Positions 33,765 through 45,711 of a DNA stretch of 64,000 nt are shown piece by piece. The DNA is from Pegoplata infirma (lineage: Eukaryota; Arthropoda; Insecta; Diptera; Anthomyiidae): NCBI GenBank assembly GCA_963921195.1, contig OY992540.1:13585136-13649135 (forward strand), in the 5' to 3' direction. Both the position numbers and the translations under genes were made by a program. The notes below the pieces were generated by a model. It saw only the letters and a program-made list of their open reading frames with translations, did not search any database and was not told the DNA's origin. How positions within the stretch are numbered: position 1 is the stretch's first letter; each line of letters begins with the position of its first letter.

Positions 33765-34229
33765 AAACTTTTCAATTATATTTTAGAAATTTCCAATTAT
33801 ATTTCAGAAATTTTCATTTATAATTCAAAAATTTCCAATTATAAAAAATGTGAAAATGAAAATTTCCGAATTTTTTTGGTGTTCTAGATTTCACATACGA
33901 GTTTCTTTTTCGTTTTGTTTCACATAAATAAAATCTGGTGAAAGTAAAACGAATGCACTTTTTTCCTTATATTTTTTTAAATTTTATAAAATTATAATTA
34001 TTCGATTTCAACTTCGAATGAAAACGTGATCAACAAAACACTAAACTTGATTTCATGTGATTCGGAAATTTTCATGTGAATTGAAAAGTTGTGAAAGACA
34101 GAACAGAGGCCATAATTCAAAAATTTCAATTATATTTCAGAAATTTTCATTTATATTTCTAAAATTTCCAATTATATTCAGAAATTTCCATTTACACATA
34201 TCAATTTTTGTTTCAGAAATTTCTAATTA
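33765..34229 (+). repeat. 20-21-bp minisatellite (AATTATATTTCAGAAATTTCC), left part
   Basis: Degenerate units of this type run at 33765-33850 and 34108-34227. The inverse orientation continues at 38420-38575 and 42660-42690, so the array was opened by insertions at 34230-42590. The same unit forms the arrays at 46784-47300 and 48085-49155. Confidence 0.65.
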
Positions 34230-34256
34230 GGTCTGTTTGTTTACCCAAATTTCTTA

Positions 34257-35948
34257 CACTCAAAAAAAAAAGTTTGTAAATTTACAAGTAAAAGGTCTTG
34301 TAATTCTATTTTACTAATATTTTTGTCTTTTTACAAAAATTGTTGTATATTTAATAAAACGAAAACTACAGTTTGCTTTGTAATTTTACTATTATATGTT
34401 GGTAAATTTATTTTACAAATTTTTTAGGTAAATTTACAAAAAAGTGAATTATTTTACAAGTTAAAAAAATATTACAAGGTGTTTAGTTTTTTTACACAAG
34501 AAAACTGTAATTGTACAACATAATTTTACTTGATGTTATTTAGTCTTTTTACCAAAAAAATGTTTTATTACAAACATTTTTTTTTAAGATCGTTTACAAG
34601 GTTTTCAGTTTGAAATGTATGTATTGAAAAGTACAAAATTCCAATATAATTTTACAAAACTTATTTTATTACTAGAATTAATGTTGTTTTACAAAAAAAA
34701 AATTAATTATTCAACAATAGGACACGCAAAAATTTTCTAAGTTCAGATTTTTTTTTGCGTTTTGGAGTAAACAATTTAGTTAAAAATAATTTTTTATAAA
34801 TAATTTTTACACCACTTTTTTGGTAATTTGCGTTAAGTAAAATACCACAATGTTTATGTGTTTCTACTATATAATTGTTCTAGTTTTTTTTTGTATTTTT
34901 ACCATTTTTTTTGGTGATTTTACCATATTTTTTTGGTAATTTTTTTTTAAATTTGGTACCTAAAATGTCAATAGAAAGCTGCCAATTATGAAAAATCAAA
35001 TTTTTCTTATTTTAACTGGTACGTAAACATCCAATCTACAATATCCAAAATTTTTTTCCGATTTTTTAAAAATATTTGTGAAAATAATTAAAAATTCAAA
35101 AAAAAATTGTTATTTTTTGACTAATTTTTCCTGAAAATATAAGAAATTTCTTGTGTAGCCTCCTTCGCAATTCTCATATGTTCTACTTATGAAAAACGAA
35201 ATGTCAAAAAAAAAATAAAAAAGTGCAGTGTTATACATTAAAAAGTTTGTTAAAAGTGCTCAAGTGAAAAAAAAATCTTTTCAGGTTGTTGAAGTGCTAC
35301 TCCAGCTGCCGAAGAAGGAAAAATAAGATGCACCAATGGAAAAAACCTTTAAATTTACAAAACCAATATGTAAATAAACCAATTTTTTTGTAAATTTACA
35401 AAACAAATATGAAAATTTAAAAAACAAAATTGTATACTTACGAAAAAAGTTGTAATTTTACAAAAATGAAATAGAAAATACAAAAACAATATTGTAAATT
35501 TACAAATTTTATGGTTAAACTACTGTTTTTACGGCAAAAAAATAAGGAAAAATGGTACATATACAATAAAAATTGTAAATTTACCACTTTTTATTGTAAA
35601 TATACAAGTTTTTTGCATAAAAAACAGTAGTTTAACCAAATAATTTGTTAATCTACAATTTATTTTTTTCATTTTCTATTTTTCCTTGTAAAATAACAAC
35701 CTTTTTCTGTAAGTTTACAATTTTGTTTTGTAAATTTACCAAATTTTTTGCAAATTTACAAAAAAAATGTTCACCTCGAAGATGATATTTTACAAAAAAA
35801 ATTGTAAATTTACATTTTCTTTTGTTAAATCAATTTACAAATTATCCCCGTAACTTTACGGGGATTCTTGCTAGTACATATTTTACAAAACCTGCCCCGT
35901 AAAATCACGGGGATTTTATGTCATTTTACAAACTTTTTTTTTTGAGTA
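34257..35948 (-). mobile_element. CACTCAAAA MITE, 'CCCCGTAA' family, copy 1
   Basis: Ends CACTCAAAAAAAAAAGTTTG and its inverse (last base changed), TA flanks (34255-34256, 35949-35950). The right side holds CCCCGTAA...TTACGGGG palindromes; the centre (35150-35340) holds the H1-related leader. Same family as 36759-38417 and 40578-42272 but in opposite orientation to them. Confidence 0.8.
35284..35336 (+). pseudogene. Decayed H1-derived segment in the 'CCCCGTAA' MITE
   Basis: GTTGTTGAAGTGCTACTCCA, then AGCTGCCGAAGAAGGAAAAA and AAGATGCACC align with the start of the better copy at 26482-26550 (GTTGTTGGAAGT, CTGCTGAGAAGAAGG, AAGATGCTGCC). The leader AAAGTGCTCAAGTGAAAAAA precedes it, as AAAGTGTTTAAGTGAAAAAA does there. 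Inverted copies: about 37381-37425 and 41205-41255. Confidence 0.6.
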
Positions 35949-36061
35949 TACTATTTTTACTACAACTGGAAAGTTTTGTTTACTTTTTGTATTGAAATAT
36001 TCCAGCTGTAGTAAAAGTAGTAAAAATGAGTAGATTGTAGTAAGGTAAACGAACAGACATA

Positions 36062-36756
36062 TTGTTTACAGAAATTTTCATTTGTATTTAAAAATTTTCG
36101 AAAAAGAAAAACTCTGTCAAAAAATCTGAAAAACGACTTTCAATTTGATTTAGCAAACTTTCAGCAGATGTTTCTGTTAAAATTAATATTTTTATTAAAG
36201 TCTCTGTCATTTAGTTTTATAAAATAACAGAAATTTTACTGCATTTTTACTGATTCTGTTTGCTGAATTTAAAAATATTTTTGAACATCTTTTTATCAAT
36301 AAAAAATCAATATTTTTAAAAATATTTTCGCACATATTTTTAGCAGATTTTTTTTGTAATTTTACAGAAATAGTTTGCAGTCATCCTTTTTTCAAGAAAA
36401 CTTTTTTTAAGTTTTTTTCAAAGTGTTAAATTTTTTTCGTTTTTTATACAATTAAAAAATTTGAGACTAAAAATTGATAAAACTAAAAAAAAAATAGTAG
36501 ATTATTTGTGTTGCTTATTTTACAGAAACATTTTTTTTTATTGTTTTTTAAACTAAAAATCGAAAAAAAATTAAAATAAATTTTCTAAAAACAAAGATTT
36601 TCTAGAAAATGTCTTAGCAGAAATCTCTGGTGTTTTGACAGATTTCTCTGCTGATTTCACCTAAATATTTCTCATATGGCTCAAAATGGGTGTATTTTCA
36701 GCAGATTTTTCTGATGAAAATGGAAATGTTTGTACTATAGATGGATATTTATGAAG
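36062..36756. other. AT-rich interval with mirrored CAGAAA/TTTCTG words
   Basis: GCAGATGTTTCTGTTAAAA and AGCAGATTTTTCTGATGAAAA occur in the two halves. It may be a decayed relative of the CTCTG MITE family, but no ends could be fixed. Confidence 0.35.
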
Positions 36757-36758
36757 TA

Positions 36759-38417
36759 CACTCAAAAAAAAAAGTTTGTAAAATGACATAAAATCCCCGT
36801 GATTTTACGGGGCAGGTTTTGTAAAATATGTACTAGCAAGAATCCCCGTAAAGTTACGGGGATAATTTGTAAATTGATTTAACAAAAGAAAATGTAAATT
36901 TACAATTTTTTTTGTAAAATATCATCTACGAGGTGAACATTTTTTTTGTAAATTTGCAAAAAATTTGGTAAATTTACAAAACAAAATTGTAAACTTACAG
37001 AAAAAGGTTGTTATTTTACAAGGAAAAATAGAAAATGAAAAAAATAAATTGTATATTAACAAATTATTTGGTTAAACTACTGTTTTTTATGCAAAAAACT
37101 TGTGTATTTACAATAAAAATTTACAATTTTTATTGTGTATGTACCATTTTTCCTTATTTTTTTGCCGTAAAAACAGTAGTTTAACCATAAAATTTGTAAA
37201 TTTGCAATATTAATTTTGTATTTTCTATTTCATTTTTGTAAAATTAAATTTTTTTTCGTAAGTATACAATTTTGTTTTTTAAATTTTCATATTTGTTTTG
37301 TAAATTTACAAAAAAATTGGTTAATTTACATATTGGTTTTGTAAATTTTAAGGTTTTTTCAATTGGTGCATCTTATTTTTCCTTCTACGGCAGCTGGAGT
37401 AGCACTTCAACAACCTGAAAGGATTTTTTTTTCACTTGAGCACTTTTAACAAACTTTTTAATGTATAACACTGCACTTTTTTATTTTTTTCGACATTTCG
37501 TTTTTCTTAAGTAGAACATATGATAATTGCGAAGGAGGCTACACAAGAAATTTCTTATATTTTTAGGAAAATTTAGTCAAAAAATAACATTTCTTTTTTG
37601 AATTTTTAATTATTTTCACAAGTATTTTTAAAACATCGGAAAAAAATTTTTGGATATTGTAGATTGGATGTTTAAGTACCAGTTAAAATAAGAAAAATTT
37701 GATTTTTCATAATTGGCAGCTTTCTATTGACATTTTAGGTACCAAATTTAAAAAAAAATTACCAAAAAAATATGGTAAAATCACCAAAAAAATGGTTAAA
37801 ATACAAAAAAAAACTAGAACAATTATATAGTAGAAACACATAAAAATTGTGGTATTCTACTTAACGCAAATTACCAAAAAAATGGTATAAAATTATTTAT
37901 AAAAAAATTTTTTTAACTAAATTTTTTATTCCAAAACGCATTTATTTGCGTGTCCTATTGTTGAATAATTATTTTTTTTTGTAAAACAACATTAATTCTA
38001 GTAATAAAATAAGTTTTGTAAAATTATATTGAAATTTTGTACTTTTCAATACATACATTTCAAACTGAAAACCTTGTAAACGATCTTAAAAAAAAAATGT
38101 TTGTAATAAAACATTTTTTTTGGTAAAAAGACTAAATAACATCAAGTAAAATTATGTTGTACAATTACAGTTTTCTTGTGTAAAAAAACTAAACACCTTG
38201 TAATATTTTTTAATTTGTAAAATAATTCACTTTTTTGTAAATTTACCTAAAAAATTTGTAAAATAAATTTACCAACATATAATAGTAAAATTACAAAGCA
38301 AACTGTAGTTTTCGTTTTATTAAATATACAACAATTTTTGTAAAAAGACAAAAATATTAGTAAAATAGAATTACAAGACCATTTACTTGTAAATTTACAA
38401 ACTTTTTTTTTTGAGTG
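36759..38417 (+). mobile_element. CACTCAAAA MITE, 'CCCCGTAA' family, copy 2
   Basis: TA flanks (36757-36758, 38418-38419) and perfect CACTCAAAA ends. CCCCGTGATTTTACGGGG and CCCCGTAAAGTTACGGGG lie near the left end; the H1-related leader is inverted at 37375-37560. The right flank is the minisatellite unit TAATTGGAAATTTTT. Very close in sequence to copies 1 and 3. Confidence 0.85.
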
Positions 38418-38575
38418 TATAATTGGAAATTTTTCAATTGTCTATAGAAATGTTTGAAATATAATTGGAAATTTTTGAAAAATAATAATAAATTTCAGAA
38501 ATATAATAGGAAATTTCTGAAATATAATTGAATATTTTTTAAATATAATTGGAAATTTCAATAAGTAAACGGATA
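38418..38575 (-). repeat. 20-21-bp minisatellite, inverse orientation
   Basis: Units of ATAATTGGAAATTTCTGAA type, inverse to those at 33765-34229. This is the opposite arm of a fold-back minisatellite or its continuation after insertion. Confidence 0.65.
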
Positions 38576-39207
38576 TTTAAGCTCGAGGCCTTATATATCC
38601 GTTTACTCGAGGCCTTATATATCGTCACCTAAAATGCAAAACGCCCTAACTAACAAAAAATTCAAAATCGCGTTTTTAATTGATTCTTATGTATTGGATC
38701 AAAATACATGTCCACAAAAAAATTTAGACTCCTTTAATCAAAAACGGGGATTTTATTAACAAAATTCAAAAAGCCCTAACTACATGCTATGATATATGTT
38801 AAACCAAAAAGCCCCAACTACACATTTGTATACATAACATTTCCGACGCAACTATTATTTTTTAAGATTAAAAATTTTTTTATGCTTTTTCTTCCACAAT
38901 GTCCACCAATAGGAAAAATATATGTATATGTACACAAAAAATAAAGTTTAGAAATTTACCAATTAACCCCTTCAGGCCCGCACTCTCACGAGAATTGTTT
39001 CTTTTCAGCTATAGAAATCGCAAGTTATGCAGTACAATTAGTCTTAAGTAAGATATAAATTCTACATAAAATTTAATAATTAATGACGATAAAAAACATG
39101 ATTGGAAGTTCTTCATTCCGATTGAATAAAATTCAAAGTAAATTTTTCGTTAAATAAGTAAAAAAAAATGTTTTTAATTATAATTTTTGCTATTATTACA
39201 AAAAATA

Positions 39208-39343
39208 CAGGGGGCTAATTATGTAACTTGATAATCGTAAATCGTCATCGTGAGCCCATTATTCTATTACCATAATATGGCACTATATGGTAATGGAATA
39301 ACGATACGATTGACAACTATCAAGTTACATAATTACCCCCCAG
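39208..39343. mobile_element. 136-bp hairpin MITE
   Basis: GGGGGCTAATTATGTAACTT at the left is mirrored by AAGTTACATAATTACCCCCC. TA flanks (39206-39207, 39344-39345). The whole unit folds around CCATAATATGG near 39271. Confidence 0.75.
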
Positions 39344-40577
39344 TATATAACAAAAAAACGTTAGCTTCATTGGAAAGCTTATAATTTCTTCATCAAAAGG
39401 GACAGAAATAAAAAAGTTGATGTCTAATATCGCTAACATTAAATACAGGGCGAAGAAAAGATAAAATAACAACCTGTGTCAAATTTCATCATTTACATAT
39501 GGGGGTTTTCATCTCAAGTGACACAACTTTTAAAACCAATAGTCACAAATTTTCAACGAGATCGGTCAAGAACTTTCTGAGTTAGAGGGGCCACATTTTG
39601 GTCAAGCAGGTGTTTTTTTGCATCCATGTAACTGATTACCTAATGTTCCTAGAAAAATGTGTCCCGAGAGTTTAAGATAGCTATTTCTTTAATCTTTCAA
39701 AAAAAATTTTTTTTTTACTTTTTTTTTGCAAAATCAAAAACTTGTTTTCATTTTTTTTAAAACCGGCCCTTTTTTAACTCAAAATAAAGCTTAGGTATTT
39801 TCCTTTAGGAGCTTTGTAGGAAGCGATTGAGATATCTATCAAATGCCCAATATTTGCTGTAGATCTTAAGAAATTTTCCAGAAGCCGAGTAAACGCTTTG
39901 ACGACCATACATTTTTGACCGAAGTGTTTTTCTTTCCATTTTCGTAATTTCTGACCTAGTACATAATAGTTACGCATAAAAAAATTGGGCCCCTCCTTCC
40001 CCCTTACTACGCTGTTTTGGCCAAGGCCATTTTGGTACTCGCTGTGATCAGTAAGAAATGCAACTTAATAATAGTTATTCTACAAGAATTTGGATTTCTG
40101 AACCCCCTCTTGACCCTTATTTCGCCTGTCAAGTAAATATAATTTTGTCCCCAATATATTTACTACTTCGCAGACTTTGAGAACTTATAGTGAGTAAGTG
40201 GACCCAGTTAGAGACTTAATGAAAACAAAACTTTTGTTTCTCTAAAACTCTTCTATAATTCATCTTTTAGCACATTTATCCTATCTTTTACTTGAACAAA
40301 AAAAATCGCAAAAAATCATTTGGGAAGTATAGTTGCCTCTGGTCGTTAAAAGGTTAAAGCATTTTGATGCATTAGGTTATTTCGGGCCATACCCTCATTT
40401 GACATGGAGCTTTAAAATGGTAAATTGACATTTTGTATCGAATTAAGTTAGCATGTGTTTAACAGAATCCAAAATGAGACATTTTGCAGTGTTAGGTTAT
40501 ATAGCAGGTGCCACGCCCCTTTTTCCAATACCGCCCAAATTTTGTTAGAGTTCTATATGATAAAACAACATTCAGTA

Positions 40578-42272
40578 CACTCAAAAAAAAAAGTTTGTAA
40601 AATGACATAAAATCCCCGTGATTTTACGGGGCAGGTTTTGTGAAATATGTACTAGCAAGAATCCCCGTAAAGTTACGGGGATAATTTGTAAATTGATTTA
40701 ACAAAAGAAAATGTAAATTTACAATTTTTTTTTGTAAAATATCATCTTCGAGGTGAAAATTTTTTTGTAAATTTGCAAAAAATTTGGTAAATTTACAAAA
40801 CAAAATTGTAAACTTACAGAAAAAGGTTGTTATTTTACAAGGAAAAATAGAAAATGAAAAAAATAAATTGTAGATTAACAAATTATTTGGTTAAACTACT
40901 GTTTTTTATGCAAAAAACTTGTATATTTACAATAAAAAGTGGTAAATTTACAATTTTTATTGTATATGTACCATTTTTCCTTATTTTTTTGCCGTAAAAA
41001 CAGTAGTTTAACCATAAAATTTGTAAATTTACAATATTGTTTTTGTATTTTCTATTTCATTTTTGTAAAATTACAACTTTTTTCGTAAGTATACAATTTT
41101 GTTTTTTAAATTTTCATATTTGTTTTGTAAATTTACAAAAAAATTGGTTTATTTACATATTGGTTTTGTAAATTTAAAGGTTTTTTCCATTGGTGCATCT
41201 TATTTTTCCTTCTTCGGCAGCTGGAGTAGCACTTCAACAACCTGAAAAGATTTTTTTTTTCACTTGAGCACTTTTAACAAACTTTTTAATGTATAACACT
41301 GCACTTTTTTATTTTTTTTTCGACATTTCGTTTTTCTTAAGTAGAACATATGAGAATTGCGAAGGAGGCTACACAAGAAATTTCTTATATTTTCAGGAAA
41401 AATTGGTCAAAAAATAAAAAATTTTTTTTGAATTTTTAATTATTTTCACAAGTGTTTTTAAAAAATCGGAAAAAAAATTTTGGATATTGTAGATTGGATG
41501 TTTAAGTACCAGTTAAAATAAGAAAAATTTGATTTTTCATAATTGGCAGCTTTCTATTGACATTTTAGGTACCAAATTTAAAAAAAAAAAATACCAAAAA
41601 AATATGGTAAAATCACCAAAAAAAATGGTAAAAATACAAAAAAAAAATCTAGAACAATTATAAAGTAGAAACACATAAAAATTGTGGTATTTTACTTAAC
41701 GCAAATTACCAAAAAATGGTGTAAAAATTATTTATAAAAAATTATTTTAAACTAAATTTTTTACTCCAAAACGCAAAAAAAAATCTGAACTTAGAAAATT
41801 TTTGCGTGTCCTATTGTTGAATAATTATTTTTTTTTTGTAAAACAACATTAATTCTAGTAATAAAATAAGTTTTGTAAAATTATATTGGAATTTTGTACT
41901 TTTCAATACATACATTTCAAACTGAAAACCTTGTAAACGATCTTAAAAAAAAATGTTTGTAATAAAACATTTTTTTGGTAAAAAGACTAAATAACATCAA
42001 GTAAAATTATGTTGTACAATTACAGTTTTCTTGTGTAAAAAAACTAAACACCTTGTAATATTTTTTTAATTTGTAAAATAATTCACTTTTTTGTAAATTT
42101 ACCTAAAAAATTTGTAAAATAAATTTACCAACATATAATAGTAAAATTACAAAGCAACTGTAGTTTTCGTTTTATTAAATATACAACAATTTTTGTAAAA
42201 AGACAAAAATATTAGTAAAATAGAATTACAAGACCTTTTACTTGTAAATTTACAAACTTTTTTTTTTGAGTG
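40578..42272 (+). mobile_element. CACTCAAAA MITE, 'CCCCGTAA' family, copy 3
   Basis: TA flanks (40576-40577, 42273-42274), perfect ends, nearly collinear with 36759-38417 over its whole length. The inverted H1-related leader lies at 41195-41380. It interrupts the 38623-42579 element, so it is younger than that element. Confidence 0.85.
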
Positions 42273-42585
42273 TATAACATTTTGTTAGCATGTTGTTACA
42301 TTTTATAACACATCTGCTTGGTGTTTTTAAACATCTTCAGTGCAGTTAGGGCTTTTTGTGTTTCTGAAAATTACAAGACAAAAGGGCGTTACTAACATAA
42401 CTTTTCAAATATTAAAAATTTATAATTTTTTTTAACAGAAATGAATTTGTTTGTGTGTTTTTACTAATATTTAAGAAATTTGTAATGAAAACTTTTATAG
42501 TTTTTATATAAACACGTTTTTTGCTTCTCCTGTAAAATTTATAAAATGTTAGATAGGGCGTTTTGCATTTTAGGTGACGATATAT

Positions 42586-43126
42586 TTGTTTACTCGAGCT
42601 TGAATATCCGTTAACTTATTGAAGTTAAACCAAAAAGGTCGAAAAAACAAATTAAATAATTATAATTGGAAATTTTTGAATTACAATTTATATTTTTGGA
42701 ATTAAAATTGTAAATGGTGTAAACTGAAAATACAATATTATTTGATTATTCTAAATATAACATTGCGGGTAATATTATTGATATTGTGGTAGTATTTGTT
42801 GATTGTCTCTTTTTTAAGCAAGATAATCATTTAATTTGACCACTTAATTCTTAAGAAAATGTTTTTGAAGGTCTAAGAAATTTCGTTGTATACGCAACAT
42901 AAACTTTTCATCACTCATACGCCAGCGAAAAAAATATAATACGAAAAAAAAAATATTTTTTCGAAATTTTGTTTTTGAACTTCGATTAATGATTCCCAAA
43001 TTTTAATTGACCTTTTTTTGAATTTTATTGCTTTTTTTGAATTTTAATTAAACGCTTTTTGAAATCAGTTGAACTTTTTTAATTCAATTTCACTTTTTTC
43101 GATTTTCAGTTATTTTTTTTTTCTGG
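42586..43126. other. Interval with a palindrome half and minisatellite remnants
   Basis: 42586-42623 is the inverse of 38569-38612. TTATAATTGGAAATTTTTGAA near 42658 is a minisatellite unit. The remainder is AT-rich. Confidence 0.5.
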
Positions 43127-43134
43127 ATTTTAAT

Positions 43135-44557
43135 TAGAGATGGGCGCGTGAGTGATTTTTGACTCACACTCACTCACGCTCACGACAGGAATTTTTAAAT
43201 CACGCACACTCACTCACGAGCCTATTTTTTCCACTCACACTCACTCACAATCACGTGAGTGAATTTAATACAACTCACAATCACGTTCACTCACGCAAGC
43301 TTCACTTACACTAACGTTGACTCACACTAACGAAACTCGTATTTATACAAAAACATGTAAGAAAGTTATAGTCGGTCAAGACCGACCATATGATACCCTA
43401 CACCAGTGTTTTCCGGAAAATGGGTCCCAAGTCCAATCATGAACCGATTGTATCTGTCTTTTGTTAGATATTTATTTAGTGCAGAAAACACACACAAATC
43501 AAATTTTAGTGGAATTGGTTTATTTTTTGTCAATAAACCAATTTATCTGAATATCGGCCGAAATTTTTATATGGGGGACTAAGTCCAAAAATGGTCCAAT
43601 TGTATTCCGATTTGATTTAGTTACTGAAGTACACGTTTAACACCTAAAAATAAAATTTTTATTAAATATTTCCATTTTTATGAATTTTGAGGGAATTGTG
43701 TGAATATCGGGAGGGTGGTTTGTATGGGAACTACCATAAGGACTGACCCGATTCCTTTAAAATTTGGAATGGTGATTTGTGCATATACCTGCTGAATCAT
43801 ATTACCTGCTGAATTTAAACGCGATATCTATTTTAATACGGTTATAAGAGTCATTTAAGCCGAATCCAGAGGGGGCGTTTGTATGGGGCTAGGTCTTAAC
43901 ATGGACCGATTTTCTCCAATTTCAATAGGCTTTGTCCTTGGACCAAAAGATGCTAAAGTTTCAAATTTCAAGTCAATTAATGAAAAATTGCGACCTGTAT
44001 CGTGCTTAAACCATAGATGGACAGACGGACGGACGGACGGACATCGCTAAATCGACTCAAAAAGTAATTCTGAGTCGATCGGTATACTTGAAGGTAGGTC
44101 TAGGACCAAAATTTCGGGTAGTTACAAACATCAGCACAAACTCATTATACCCTGTACCACAGAGTGGTGTAGGGTATAAAAAATCAAAAACTAAAATTTC
44201 AAAAATATTTCAAAGTTTTCAGCAAAATTTAAAGTTCAGCGAAATTTTACATATTTTTAGCTTTTTTCGAAACGAAATCTTAAGTTAAGCCAAATTTTTT
44301 GTGGCTTTTTTTGATACTAAAGGAAATATGAAGAGAAAATAAATCACGCAAACTCACGCAAAAAAAAATCGACTCACGCACACTCACTCACGCAAAAATC
44401 TTACTCACGCACACTCACTCACGCAATTTTTTTCTCCACTCACACTCACTCACAATCACGTGAGTAAAATTGAATTTAGTCACACTCACGCGTGATTCAC
44501 GTGATTCAAGCGTGATCACGCGAATCACGCTATAATCTGCTCATGTGCCCATCTCTA
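43135..44557. mobile_element. hAT-type element, TAGAGATGGGC family, with DINE-like insert
   Basis: TAGAGATGGGCGCGTGAGTG at the left, GTGCCCATCTCTA at the right, exact 8-bp duplication ATTTTAAT (43127-43134, 44558-44565). The arms are CTCACTCACGCTCACG-like. Without the insert at 43350-44178 roughly 600 bp remain. Confidence 0.9.
43350..44178 (-). mobile_element. DINE-like element, family 2, complete copy
   Basis: On the minus strand it runs from TATACCCTACACCACTCTGT through a GTCC microsatellite and CCCCATACAAA blocks to the GGTCGGTCTTGACCGACT hairpin and a CTTACATG end. It is the most complete single copy of the family here and serves as the reference for the other four. Confidence 0.85.
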
Positions 44558-44643
44558 ATTTTAATTAAACTTTTTCGAATTTCATTGCTCTTTTTCGAGT
44601 TTTAATTGAATTTTTATACTCTCCACTAGTGATAGGGTAGGTA

Positions 44644-45709
44644 CACTCAAAATAATAACTCTGTAAAATGACTGTAATCTCAATTCAACAGATATTTGAC
44701 AGAATTTTCTGTCAAAATACAGATTTGAAGAAAATACTTTCTATTTTGTTGTGAAAAAAAAATCTCATCTGTTATATTACTTTTAACTTTGTAATCTTAC
44801 TTTTACAGATATATTAACAGAGTTTTCTGCTAAAATACAGATTAAAGCGAAATTCTCTATATTTTTTATAACCAAAAAAATTAGTTTTATCTGCACTCAA
44901 AATAATAACTCTGTTAAATTACAGAAAAACTCTGCTAATTTAACAGAGTACACCATACTTTTTCAGCTAAAAACATTTCTTGGTAATTTTACTAAAAAAC
45001 TCTGTAAAATGATTTTGACAAAAAAAAAACTGTTAATTTACAGAGTTTATAGTAAAATATTGGTTAAATATGTAAGCTTTTTGACAGAGAAAACTCTGTA
45101 ATATTACTTTAAAACTCTGAAAAATGATTTGGACAAAAAAAAAAAACTGTTAACTAACAGAGTTTCTAGTAAAATATTGGTTAAATAAAACCACCATTTA
45201 GCAAAGAAAACTATGTAAATTTACATATATTTGTAAAATACACTTGATGCAAAAAAGAAATTTACAGAAAAAACTCTGTAAATTTACAGAGTTTAGTTAA
45301 ATGCATGTTATTTGTAAAAATTTTATAAGATTTCTCAAAAGATTTTTTTTTTTATAACTTTTTTTGATACTTTTTCAACTTTTTCTCAAAAACAAAAAAA
45401 AAAAATATACAGATAAAATTTTGATGTTTAATAACAAAAAAAAAAAACTACTCAAAACAGAACATTTTTTTGGTTATAAAAAATATGAAGTATTTTGCTT
45501 AAATCTGTATTTTAGCAGAAAACTCTGTTAATTATTTGTAAAATTAAGATTAAAATGTAAGATAACAGAGGAAACTTTATTTCTTTTCACAACAAAATAC
45601 AAAGTATTTTCTTTAAATCTGTATTTTGACAGAAAACTCTGTCAAATATCTGTTGAATTGAGGTTACAGTCATTTTACAGAGTATTTTACAGAGTTATTA
45701 TTTTGAGTG
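44644..45709. mobile_element. Compound CTCTG MITE (partial plus full copy, head to head)
   Basis: The outer ends CACTCAAAATAATAACTCTG and inverse are flanked by TA (44642-44643, 45710-45711). A second full left end begins at 44894. So 44644-44893 is the inverse of the family's right third, and 44894-45709 is a whole copy comparable to 57272-58087. Either one copy landed in another and the remainder was lost, or the element duplicated its end. Confidence 0.75.
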
Positions 45710-45711
45710 TA

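Larger units (their letters stand above)
34230..36059. mobile_element. Fold-back element, GTCTGTTTGTTTACC ends, split by a MITE
   Basis: GGTCTGTTTGTTTACC at the left pairs with GGTAAACGAACAGACA at the right; TA lies at 34228-34229 and 36060-36061. Once the 1692-bp MITE (34257-35948) is removed, about 136 bp remain, with inverse halves (ACTATTTTTACTACAACTGG against CCAGCTGTAGTAAAAGTAGT). Confidence 0.65.
38623..42579. mobile_element. 4-kb TIR element, CGTCACCTAAAATGCAAAAC ends
   Basis: CGTCACCTAAAATGCAAAAC and its exact inverse at the right, continuing as GCCCTA; ATATAT lies on both sides (38617-38622, 42580-42585). The terminal AAAACGCCCTAAC word is repeated inside (near 38640, 38773, 38811, 42348). 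It contains a CCCCGTAA MITE (40578-42272) and a hairpin MITE (39208-39343); about 2.1 kb of its own sequence remain with no recognisable transposase. The surrounding GTAAACGGATATTTAAGCTCG (shortened: GGATATTTAAGCTCGAG) is itself mirrored to the right of the element, so the target was a palindrome. Confidence 0.75.

Noticed and set aside
35860..35920. CCCCGTAA...TTACGGGG palindromes considered as CRISPR-like or terminator repeats
   Set aside because: There are only two or three per element, they occur at the same place in each MITE copy, and the genome is eukaryotic.
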